64,000 bases of DNA from Symsagittifera roscoffensis. Taxonomy: Eukaryota > Xenacoelomorpha > Acoela > Convolutidae. The stretch lies in NCBI RefSeq assembly GCF_963678635.1, contig NC_087069.1, positions 18,202,660-18,266,659 of the forward strand, in the 5' to 3' direction. The notes beneath the pieces were generated by a model that searched no databases, was not told where the DNA came from, and worked only from the letters and a program-made list of their open reading frames with translations. This document shows positions 12,296 to 22,994 of this stretch, piece by piece. How positions within the stretch are numbered: position 1 is the first letter of the stretch; every line of letters begins with the position of its first letter. A program made the position numbers and the translations under genes.

Positions 12296-12909
12296 CCCGG
12301 GTTGACAAAAAACGCCTAAAATACTAGTTCATATTGAAAAAAAAATGTTTATTATACCATCTCATACTAATTCCTTAACAAAAAAGTGTGCAAATAGAAT
12401 AATAACCTTTTTTTTCCATGCTTTGAATTTTGATAAAAAAGCCACATTTTGGAATTACACAGCAAACTTGATCTCAAAGATTTTAAAAAATAGCAAAAGC
12501 CTTTGTTGTACTATGAAATTGTATGACAAGCATTTTTTCATACCATGAAGTTTTACAAGGTGCATATATTAACTGTATTTGGTGATACTAGGATAATAGC
12601 CCTGTAAGTTAATGTCAAAATTGTTACACAGAGTTATTTACCAAAAACGTAACCTTTGTATATTGCTAAAAAACTTAACTTGAAAATTTCGATGGTTCAA
12701 AAAAAGGCCTATTTTTATCCAAATTTATGTTTCTCTTAGCATGGAAAAGCAAAAAAAATGCTCTATGAAAAAAATACTTGCGATGAAATTCTATGAAAAT
12801 TGTATGAAAATACAATTTCTATGAAAATTGAATGACAATCATTTTTTCCATAGAATTCATTCTAGAAATTTTATGAAAGGCATTTTTCTTGTGTGGATAT
12901 CAACCTGGG
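12296..12909. mobile_element. CCCGGGTTGAC inverted-repeat element, GATAAGC-type interior (copy 3)
   Basis: Left end CCCGGGTTGACAAAAAACG at 12296; right end ATCAACCTGGG ending at 12909. A TA dinucleotide lies directly outside both ends (12294-12295 and 12910-12911), compatible with a TA target duplication. Motifs such as TGTATGACAAGCATTTTTTC (near 12520) and GAATGACAATCATTTTTTCC (near 12830) repeat the interior motif of copy 1. No ORF of note. Confidence 0.75.
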
Positions 12910-13330
12910 TATGTGCAACAGAGGAGTATACTTTAATCTATATCCCGAAGATAATGCGCAACCATGCACATCCATGCATGTTTTGATTGGAAAATGACTA
13001 ATCATACGTAACACATACGTTGGTTTCGAAAACCCTCAAAATAGCTTTTTAAGGGAGTAGAATAGTAATAAAAACGGTTTCTCATTGATATGCAAGCTGT
13101 TGGTAAAATATCAAAACTTTTCGCCATGCAAATCATACGTCGCAACATATATGGTGCTACGTATGGAAAAGATTTTTCACAATATTTTTTTTCTCCAGAA
13201 AACCGTAAAATAGAGGTTGAATGAAAACAATGACTGAGAAAAAGTGTCTGTAGTACAAAATACACTTTTATTAGATTTTGAATTTTCTACCATGCAAACC
13301 ATACGTCGCACCATAAATGGCGCTATTTAT
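12910..13330. repeat. Cluster of CATACGTCGC/CCAT motifs
   Basis: Motifs such as CATACGTCGCACCATAAATG (near 13298), CATACGTCGCAACATATATG (near 13134) and ATCATACGTAACACATACG (near 13003) are spaced over 400 bp. They resemble those in the cluster at 17085-17421. I found no clear bounding inverted repeat here. This may be an eroded element of the same kind. Confidence 0.5.
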
Positions 13331-14643
13331 GGAAACGATGTTTCCTTAAAAAAAACTTTAATAGAGCAGGCAAAGGCACAACCAAAATTGACAAACATTT
13401 TGTAAATTTCGAGGTTTATTTGCATTTTCAAATTTTGAGGGGGTAAACTGAAAACATACTTTTGGACAAAAAAAATGCGTGAAGATTGGTGAAAAATGTT
13501 TTATTTTCAATTTTCCTAAAATTTTTCTCCTTCCGGAGCAAAGTTTTATTTGGTACGTCTTGAAACGAATTACAATAAAACTTTGTCTTAAACAAATCGT
13601 GTCCGATTACCACAGGATACTTTAAAATTTGGATTTTTTTCAATAGTAATTCAATTAAAAAACTTAAAACAATATTTCCATAGAAGAAAAAATTTAAAAT
13701 AAACATTGAAAAATTAACCAAACTTAATGTATTCTGTTACTCATTAGATTTTTTCCTTACAACAGTTAGGGAGTGAACTGAGGCTCAATAGTTTATTGAA
13801 ACAATCACCTTTTGAGGTGAATTTTGGTTTTAAAAAGTATTGATCTTTTGAGGTTTTTTTTAATTTTTCATCAACTTGAAAGCAAACCTTATCTTTTTAT
13901 CAGATATTTTTGAGAGGGCAAACTAAAATCTCACAACAGAATTCTTTTTGGGTTTGGAAATCAAATTTGTTAATGCTTTTTTTGGAAATCAAATTTGTAA
14001 AAACAAGCAAACGAGTCAATCTTAGATCTTTTAGCTAAGTAATGAGTTTCCAATAATGAGTTAATCATCATGCAACATATCATGTTTTGCTTGCCTTCAG
14101 AAGGGTTAGAGTAGTTGCAATAAATAGATAGTGCAGGTTGTCTTCACTAAAAAAAGAACTGGCAACAGCCTGCATATTGAACAATTTTTTTTATTTAGGC
14201 AAGTACAAAAGTTCTATATATATTTTTTTCATTTTGTTAGCTTTTGTCGCGTAAAACTTTTTGAATCAAATTTATGCAATCAAAAAAACACTTGCAAACT
14301 TTCTTGTTTTATCATGAAGGTTTTTGAATCTGAAAGAACCGAAACAAAACTCCACACAAAAGCATCTTCGATAACCTCTCACAAAAAATAGCAATAACAG
14401 CAAAAAAAAACAGAAAAACGGCATTTCAAAACTTTGATTGAATAAGTTATTCTCTCTAGAGTTGACACAAAGATTAATCAAAGGCTGATGAAGTACCGAG
14501 GAGAGGCACTAAATTTTTTTTACTAAATCCCCTAATAAAACGATTTTTGTTCCCAATTCCTTCAAAATTGACGAAAACTAAATTTAATTAATCACAGGAG
14601 TCTTCTGAACACTTGTTTTTCTGAACACTTCTGAACACTTGCT
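13331..14643. other. AT-rich intergenic sequence
   Basis: No gene is recognised. The longest frames are AT-driven. Confidence 0.5.
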
Positions 14644-14887
14644 AATAGCGCGAAATATATCGTTCGCCAGGTTGGCCAAAATAGCAGTCTTTAAACCCCA
14701 TAATTTTATGAAAAATGATCACAGGTGAAATATCTTTTCAAATTTTAGCTCAATACAACAATACTTTTTAATGATATTAAAGAACTCTATCAAAAATGGC
14801 TAGTTAAAAAGTCTAAACTTGTTTGAAGAAAAAACCCACCGTGAGCACAAATATTTCATTGCTTTGATTACGAAAGTCGGAACAATA
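14644..14887 (-). mobile_element. Helentron-like element family A, truncated copy
   Basis: The reverse complement begins TTGTTCCGACTTTCG and continues through GTGCTC, GTGGGTTTTTTCTTC and AGATATTTCACCTGTGATC, matching the full copies at 24.7, 27.4, 28.9 and 32.1 kb. The 3' part with the GGGCTTCGCCC hairpin is missing. Confidence 0.75.
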
Positions 14888-14976
14888 ACATTAAAATATT
14901 AGCTTATTAAGGCTACTAAACCAAAAAAGTATAATCAAAACCATTTAGGCAGAATAAATGTTATAAGCAAAAACAA

Positions 14977-15240
14977 ATGAAGAAAGTAAACAATGACAGC
15001 GTCAATGAAACTACAAACTACAGGTATAAATCTCAAACACATGCTACTAGAATGAAATTTACTTGGACCAGAGGAAAATTCCATGATGTAGCAGCTAAGC
15101 CGACAAAAATAATCAAACGTATGATAGGCCGACTATTTGATCCTGGCACAATTCGCACCTACAACTTTTGCCGTCCATGCGTATACATTAATTCTGCGCC
15201 AAGTGTGCCGCAGAAACTGAAAAACTCAAATTTATTATAA
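14977..15240 (+). other. ORF of unknown nature
   Basis: An 87-codon frame with mixed composition (contains TWTRGKFHDVAAKP and RMIGRLFDPGTIRTYNFC). A possible donor (CAG/GTATAA) lies early in it near 15021, so frame and start are uncertain. No domain is recognised and no neighbouring exon fits. It could be a remnant of a transposon gene. Confidence 0.2.
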
Positions 15241-17084
15241 ATCCAGCTAATACATGATCCAAGTGATCTGTTAAATAAGTTTTTAACTCAAAAAACGTAT
15301 ATGCTCTGATTTAAAAAACTTTTACTAATCGCAAGCGTAAATTCATTCTTGTGCAAAATGCTATAAAACATAAGTTTTAGATTTAAAAAAATAAACACTG
15401 CTTCCACTCGCGTACTAATGATCACCCATGATCGAGGAAGCATAAATGAACTATCCAAGTTGACTTTATGAATTTTCCGAGCTATTCTTCAAATTTAAAA
15501 ATTTGGTTGGAGTGAACTCTTTTCTCGCTAATGCGGTAGTTACTCTTTACTGCAATTGTTTGAAACTATAGTCAAACAGTTAAAAAAAGGTAGCTCTTTT
15601 TTCCCCGAACCTCACACGAGCATCTCTTTTTAGTGTATTGGGTGGGCTTGATAGGTTAAGTATGAAGACCAATTATGTTTTATGCTTGAACTTGTCTGCA
15701 AGTCAATTTTATGATAATGATGAGAAAAACACTTAACAAGCCAAGTTTTGCATTGAGCTTTTCATTGAGTCAAGTTTCGACTCCCTGAATGCAATTCAAT
15801 TAGCTTTAAAAAATGATTTTTTCAAGGGGCTATCTTTATTAGCTGTTGATTTTTTAAGCATATGCTAAAAAATGTACTGGATGTTTCCCAGACAATGAAC
15901 CAAACCTTAAAAATTCCTAGATTATTACTCTTGCGATCAGCAAGGTTGTTGCAACCGGGAAATATGCTCTTTTTTCTCGTAAAGGACTTTGTTCACACAA
16001 TGACAGAAGCTATTTTCTTCATAGCTGTTCTTTTGTCAAATAACAGACATATTCAGAGAAAGTCTGCGTTTTGAATGGCCGTTGACTTGTAATTTGTTTT
16101 TTGTTTGTTGGTTTTAATTTTACCACTTCCAATTTTATTTTCGTCTATTTTCTTTTTATTTGTTTTCGGCTGAAAATTTTTCGGCCAGATCTACATCGGC
16201 CTATTAGTCCGATGTCGGGTTTTGATATTTTATGAAAACCTAATATTTTGAAGTAAGACATAAATACTTTGTTTGAAATGTTAAGTTTTTTTGTAAAAAA
16301 AAAACATTTTTTCGGCTCAACGGGTGTCCGCTTTTGAGTTTCGTTTCGATGTTTATTTAGCACTCATATGTCTTCTTAGATCAGTTTTCTTTAAATGAAC
16401 TTTAATTCAGACGAAACCAAGACAAATATAAAAAAAAATTTGAAAATCTTGCCATAGTTACTTGTGATAAACAAGGGTACTGCAATTGTCTTCTAGACTT
16501 TTTTCTCGTGAAATTTTTTCCTAAGATTCATCTGCTGGACCTATTTATCTATTGAGCCTGTTGCAACAGACATTTTTTGTGCATGTTAACATTTTAAACG
16601 AAATTTTGATCGAAGTTTGCATTTTGTGTTGGTTATAATTTTGATCGCTTGAAAAAATTTTCGTTGGATTTTTTCTTGTTTTTTTTTTTGCAGAATCTTT
16701 TTTTTAGTTTGCGACGATTTCGTTGTATTACAAGTGATGTGAAGCTCTGCTTTGCCTCTGTTGAATTGTTTTTGTTGATGGTAATTATTTTATTTTATGT
16801 GTTGATAATCTTTCATATTTCTGAAATGCTTGTTTTGTTGTAGACAGTTTTCTGAAAGTTATTGAACCATCACCAGGTATGTTTTCCAGTGTCACCAGGT
16901 GAAACTTTTTAAATCAGATAATAATGTGCTTTGCTTGGGAACCAAATTTTTGCTCTGACTTTTGCTCTGAAAGTAAGATTTTTACTACCAACGTCTTTGA
17001 GGTCGTTCAGAGCACTTTTTGGATGCCCACGAGAATATTGAATTTATTTGATTATTCAGTTTCTATGTCGCGCCAAATATGGTT
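15241..17084. other. AT-rich intergenic sequence
   Basis: I see no gene or ordered repeat. Open frames are short and rich in F, L and K as expected from base composition. Confidence 0.5.
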
Positions 17085-17421
17085 CTTTGTTAATCATATG
17101 TAGCGCCATATATGTTTCCATGGTATCCATACGTCGCGCCATGCATGGTACCATAGTAACCATACGTCGCGCCATGCATGATACCATAGTACCCATACAT
17201 TGCAAGCTTCCATGGTGACATATAAATTATCAATAGCCCTAGTAAAAGTATCAATATTGTCTAATTTGAAGTCCCCCATACTTTAAAAAATGTGGAATCA
17301 TACGTCGCGTCATGCATGGAAAGTGTGTTATTTTAACATAAAAATACGTCGGCAATTTTTCATGGCTTCCGTGGAACCATGCATGGTGCGACGCATGGTT
17401 GCACATTTTGGTCAACCCGGG
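17085..17421. mobile_element. CATACGTCGCGCC-type element with a CCCGGGTTGACC end
   Basis: CATACGTCGCGCCATGCATG or close variants occur near 17131, 17160 and 17298, with a reverse-complement relative near 17375-17395. GGTCAACCCGGG ends at 17421, the same terminal sequence as the GATAAGC-type elements. The matching left end was not found; the element may be truncated or extend left in diverged form. The self-complementary ATGCAT and CCATGG cores make the region strongly palindromic. Confidence 0.6.
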
Positions 17422-18955
17422 ATGGGTATTAAAACAAGGGGAATTTGATTTGTTTAAATCAATGAAAAGAAAGGTTAATTGAAACAAAAAATCAATCGAA
17501 AACCATTTAGTCATGCGTTCAGACATGTTCTTTTGGCTCAAGAACAATTTCAAGGCTGTTTTAATCAATTCAAACTCCAGATATGACGTCATATTTTAGT
17601 AACTAGTACCGTCATAGCTGGCATATTATGAACAAACGACACCCAAGAGATTTAAGAATGTGTCATTAGGTTATAAATCAGAAGGAAAGCTTCTATTTGA
17701 GCTGCGAAAACAGTCAATCCGAACGATTGACAACCCAGTCGGTCATAAATTTTTTATTGATTAGAATGACTAAAAATGGTCGCTCAAAAATGAAATTGAA
17801 AATACAATTGGATGAGCTATGCCCACCTGTAGCCAAAAGACGAAAGATAACCTTGAAAAATGACAGATTTTTGCAATATGAATTTTAATCACAAAGAATG
17901 TAATTCACCCCTAGTTATTTCTGTGGGATTTGCGAAAAAATAGAATCATCTAACGTTTCCATTTTGTGGCCTAATTAGCAAACGATACATTTTTTAAAAA
18001 TAGAACAAAAAAGGTTCGTCATCAATAAGTAAAGCTCCTAAATTTTACAGTGTTCGCTCTAAATTGGTCTAAACTGCAAAGCAAAAAAATGCACCAGTTG
18101 ATGGTGACACCGGAAATTTTTTAAAATAAACATTTTAACTCATTTGATCGGTCAGTGAAAAAAAAAGAAAAAAATTTAAAAAATTAGAGACTGGATTAAT
18201 GTGACTTAGTTAAACATTAAGCAGCATCAAGTTGCTAATGAACAGTATTCTGCAGGAAGCCACATGAAGGTTATTTCGGGAAAAATTGAGCCAAAAGCCT
18301 GGTAAAAATCTTTATTAGGCAACAAAGGATATATGGAACGCTAAGAATTTGACTGCAAAAACGTTGCAATTCGATTTTTGCTACAAGGTTTTCGAAAAAT
18401 TTCAAAAGTGATAATTTGTATCAAATCTTTTTTACCTTTGGTAACGCTTTTTTAGATCTTGTGATTTTTTATATCATTTTTGAAGTCCATCCGAGGACAC
18501 AGGGTCTCCGATTGTTGCACGAAAATCAAGATAACCTTATGGACCTGAAAAATTTGAGCAAGACAAGCTATGTTTTTTTTCCCGAAAAATGAGTGACATG
18601 AAAAGCACAGTTCATTCTAACATAAACTATAGTTTTCCATTAATAAAAATTTTTGCTTATTTAAATTGCCTAAAATACTTAGAAGAACGATCGAATTTTT
18701 TGGTGCTTGAATGGCTCACATACATAGTCAGGCATGAACAATTTTTTTAATTTATATAAAAAAAACAAATTATCCCGATTTTTTTTGTCAATCACTCAAA
18801 AATTACTAAGTAAAATTTCGTTCAAAAGGTTTAACGATGACGATATTGTGAGCAAACTTGAATTTTCCTAGACAGATTTTTAACGATGTAATCGTTTGCA
18901 ATTTTAATTGTCATTTTTTTCAAATTAACCTTATTAAAACCAAACTTGATATTAA
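17422..18955. other. AT-rich intergenic sequence
   Basis: One 63-codon plus-strand frame (17697-17888) ends in a basic stretch (PPVAKRRKITLKNDRF) but has no recognisable domain or splice context. Otherwise nothing is seen. Confidence 0.45.
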
Positions 18956-20950
18956 TTGATTTTCCGAGCCAACTTTTACTCAGTCCCAAATTTTAATTGC
19001 AACAGGGAAGTGGTTTCAATTCTACATGGTTTGTGACGTTGATGTTTTCTACCGCTTAAACATCAATAGACTCCTTAAACAGTCACTTCCATAGAAATAG
19101 AACAACACCCTTGACCTAAATTTGACTGCTCTACTTGTAAACATCTACGTATGCTACTCTACTTTGAATTTTTTTGCGAATTGAAAACAAAAAGAAAGAA
19201 AAAAGAACGAAAATTTATCTAGACTTTTAAATATGATACCATTTAGAAAAAGGGTAGTTTACGCAGCGAAATTAAAGCAGCGTTGGCCCTAATCTAACAC
19301 ACCGGTTGAAGTTGTCCAATAATTGTTAATCGAAACTCAGATTTTGTGCTCGGTTATTTCGAAACGCTTGCAGTACACTACTTGACTTTCACTTGTTGCC
19401 TGCTGGCAAACCCAGAAAAAAAAGATTTCATCAGATATCCTTGAAAACTCAACGCGCTAGGAGCAAGCCTACCACGATTCTACTGACGATGTTGAATTCT
19501 GACGCTGAGTTTTAGCAAATCTGTTTGATTTTTCAACTTGCCATATTGATCCCTAATTGTCCTCAAACAAAATCAGTTAAACGGAAATTGATTTCTCCAA
19601 AAACTCCAAAAAACTATAATGAAGAGGAAATCCGTTGAAACTTTAGTATAAAACGATAACTATTTGCTTATGATTTTCTTTTTACTTATGAGCGGAGAAA
19701 AAACAATTAAAACAAATTTTAAAAGTTAGTTACTGTTTCCGCTCCCTTGTCTATCAAAAATTGTTATGCTTCTGATTTTTTTTTCTAGGGATGATACCGG
19801 CTAAAATAAGCCCCAGAAACGGTGACCAGAAACTGGTCCCAAAGTCTACATTTTTGATATTATTTGATTTTCCGAGTCAACTTTTACTCAGTCCCAAATT
19901 TCAATTGCAACAAAGAAGTGGTTTCAGTTCTACATGATTTGTGACCTTGATATTTTCTACCGCTTAAAATTCAATGGACTTCTTAATTAGTCACTTCCAT
20001 AGAAATAGAACAACACCCTTGACCTAACTTTGACTGCTCTACTGGGAAATATCTACGTATGCTACTCTACTTTGAAATTTTTTGCGAATTGAAAACAACA
20101 AGAAAGAAAAAAGAACGAAAATTTATCTAGACTTTTAAATATGATACCATTTAGAAAAAGGGTAGTTTATGAAGCGACATTAGAGCAGCGTTGGCCCTAA
20201 TCTAACACACTGGTTGAAGTCGTCCCATAATTATTAACCGAAACTCAGATTTTGTGCTCGGTTATTTCGAAAGGCTTACAGTACACTACTTGACTTTCAC
20301 TTGTTGCCTACTAGCAAACCCAGAAAAGAAGAATTTCATCAGATATCCTTGGAAAATCAACGCGCTAGGAGCAAGCCTAATAAGATTTTACTGAAGATGT
20401 TGAATTCTGACGCTGAGTTTAGCAAAGTTGTTTGATTTTTCAACTTGCCATATTGATCCCTTATTGTTCTCAAACAAAATCAGTTAAATGGAAATTGAAT
20501 TCTCCAAAAATACCAAAAAAAATTGATGAAGAGGAAATCCATCGAAACTTTAGTATAAAACTATAACTATTTGCTGATGATTTCCTTTTTACTTGTGAGC
20601 GGAAAAAAACCAATTGAAACAAATTTAAAAATTTATTTATTTTTTTCCGCTCCCTTGTCTATCAAAAGTTGTTATGCTTCTGCTATTTTTCTAAGGATGA
20701 TGTTGGCTAAAATGAGCCCCACTAATGGGGACCAAAAACCGGTCCCAAAACCTATATCAGACAAAATCTTTGCAAACCTTGATTTGTTTGATGATGAATG
20801 TACGCAAAAATTGTTTGCTTTTTTCAATCGAGTTTGCTTTTTGGTCCTTAATTATTCCCAACCAAAATCAATGCGTCTGGGTTTTGATCCAATTAGTCGA
20901 ACCAATGACACTATTTTGAAAAAAAAAGAAAGTCCATTGAACTTATCGTA
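18956..20950. repeat. Tandem duplication, unit about 908 bp
   Basis: Sequence beginning TTGATTTTCCGAG at 18956 recurs at 19864. Both copies run in parallel through CTACCGCTTAAA, GCAGCGTTGGCCCTAATC and ACTGGTCCCAAAG or its variant. The second copy continues into DNA (20750-20950) related to the 248-bp array unit. Parts also match 8868-9215. A 126-codon frame at 20571-20951 in the second copy is interrupted in the first, and I do not treat it as a gene. Confidence 0.85.
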
Positions 20951-21163
20951 ACTGTGTTTTGTTATCATTATTTGTTGTGCTTCGTTTTTTTGAATAACTC
21001 CTTATTTTAAGAAGAGATATGGGCTGAAATGGGTGCCAGCAGTGTCATTTCTTCTTGTGGTTTTTCCACTTGGGGTGTTCTAAAACAACAGTTGGATTTT
21101 AATCAAAACAACCAATGGTTATCGCAATAAAACTTTTGAAAATTAGAAGTTAAAATGAACTTG

Positions 21164-21629
21164 CCCGGGTTGAGCTCACATTGAAAATTAGCTATAAAAA
21201 AGTGGAAAAAAAACAGCGATCCCCATCGATAAGTTATCGATGCTCATTGCCACAATAGCAAATTTAATCGATAATTATCGCTAATTTGGCTTATTTTCAG
21301 CGATGAAACAGCAATAGAAAAACCTAAAAATTTTGAGCAAAAATTTTGCTGTATCAGGGGTGCGATCCCATAACCTGCAGATTTCTTGATATGTATGCTT
21401 CCCCTAAGCTATCAATCCTTATACCAATTTAACTAAGACTCTCATTTGAAGTTAAAATTTCTTAAGTTTTAGCGATGATTTTCTACGGAATCATTACTGA
21501 AATAGCTCTGAAAAATCGCAGGTTTAATATGCAACAAACTCTGAGTTATACATGAATCAGCGCTGGAAAATAGCGATCACTGTGATACTACAGAAAAAAC
21601 GATAATTAACGGTGGGACTTCAACCCGGG
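21164..21629. mobile_element. CCCGGGTTGA inverted-repeat element, ATCGATAA-type interior (copy 5)
   Basis: Left end CCCGGGTTGAG at 21164; right end TTCAACCCGGG ending at 21629. The interior has ATCGATAAGTTATCGATGC near 21225, then TCGATAATTATCGC and AGCGATGA, with related AGCGATCACTG and ACGATAATTAACG near the right end. The centre holds a tRNA-like sequence on the minus strand. No protein is encoded. Confidence 0.65.
21357..21444 (-). pseudogene. tRNA-like sequence inside the CCCGGG element
   Basis: The minus strand reads TTAGTTAAATTGGTATAAGG, an A-box-like D arm, and about 50 bp later GGGATCGCACCCC, a B-box-like T arm. Spacing suits a tRNA with a small insertion. I cannot form a good acceptor stem, so this is a tRNA relic or pol III promoter module and not a functional tRNA gene. 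Confidence 0.35.
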
Positions 21630-22685
21630 TGGTTAAGCTGAAGCTTTTTTTTTTCAGCTTCCATATACGGTATTTATGCATAATTTTGACGAGTACACTT
21701 CCGAAGGTGTAAGAAGGTGATTTTTTATTATATGTGTCTCTCTGGAATATTTTCCTTATACCCTGTTCAACGTCGAAAAAGTTCGATGTTGCGACTCAAA
21801 ATCGCAGTCCAGAAACAAGTTAACAACCATTCAAAATTGAAATCTGATTAATCAAAATATTTAATTTCAAACATTTAAAAAAATTTTCTCACCCAGTTTC
21901 AAAAACTTACCTGAAGAATTTCCTCTCTGAGACAGCTGTGAAAGGCAGAAAATTATCGGCGTGAATAAAAAATATACTAACTACTCACAGTATTAGTGCC
22001 AGAAAACTTTATATTATGCTTATATTTTTAAATTTAAGCCAAGCACAAAGTCGTAACTAAACTGAATTATCTCGAGAAGTTAAAACATAGGTCGAGCACA
22101 GAGTCGTGTTTGAGGTGACTCTGTTTTTATTAAACAAAGGTTGAGTTCTTTTTAAAGTTTTTGTTACTCGATTTTTTAAAACTAATATGTATATATTTTA
22201 AAACTGAAATTGAGCATAAAATTTGTTCAGAAATAAACATTGTCAGCCCAATTTGAGTATCGAGTAGCTCGAACCATTTTTTGCTTTATGAATCTAAAAT
22301 ATAAGAAGGCAATTCATTTTTGTTGCTTTGGGAGCCGGTGATTTTTCCTTAACTCCATATCATTATATACAATCGAATGGACTTGCTGAAACTCAATTAA
22401 CTAAAGATCCAATTTGACTTCAACTTCGAGGACTTTTTGCTTTGAAATCAATATTTGCTGGTGCCACCGAATCAAAAGTTGATTGAGTTGCAGTTTTGAA
22501 AGTAAGCAAATTGTTGTCCCAAATATGTTTGTCAAATAGTGGGTCATGTTTAATGTAATGTTTCTCCATCTTTGAAAACAAATAATACATTCTCGAATGG
22601 TTTTAACATTTGTACCATAAGTTCATTGAAGAAACGTTAAGAACAATTGCTCAAATTGCTTTTTTACCTTGAGTATAAATTGTCA
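21630..22685. other. Upstream region of the aspartic protease gene
   Basis: AT-rich sequence that should include the protease promoter and 5' untranslated region if translation starts at 22686. No certain promoter element is seen. Confidence 0.45.
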
Positions 22686-22994
22686 ATGATGAACTATGGC
22701 TATTTATTTCAGTTTTTCTCACTTTCTTTGTTATTACACTTATCATTTCAGGACATTTATAGGGTCAAATTGCGCACCCGCTGTTCGGCTAGGGTAAAAA
22801 ATTGTCCCCTTAAAAATGCCAACAAAACTTCTCCTACTAAGCCAGACGGAGAAAATCCAGTGTTCGAGGTCAAGTCGTTCCTGAGAAGTCAAATTCACCA
22901 TCAGGTGGCAAAATTAGCGAAGAAAGCAAACGAATCACACGTTGTCCCCCCTCATGATCGATCGTTCAACGAAGCGCTCAAAAATTACATCAAC
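22686..22994 (+). CDS. Aspartic protease exon 1: signal peptide and propeptide
   Basis: Translation from the tandem ATGs at 22686/22689 gives a hydrophobic leader ([14 protein letters not shown]), then [10 protein letters not shown], which resembles the start of the cathepsin D propeptide, and finally [10 protein letters not shown], matching the conserved propeptide junction LKNYMDA. Phase 0 donor AAC/GTAAGT. Caution: a good acceptor (TTATCATTTCAG) lies at 22751, so this exon may instead begin at 22752, with the signal peptide on an unseen upstream exon. Confidence 0.75.

Noticed and set aside
20571-20951. 126-codon frame as a protein-coding gene
   Set aside because: It lies in the second copy of a 908-bp repeat whose first copy has the frame interrupted. 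No splice sites or known domain.
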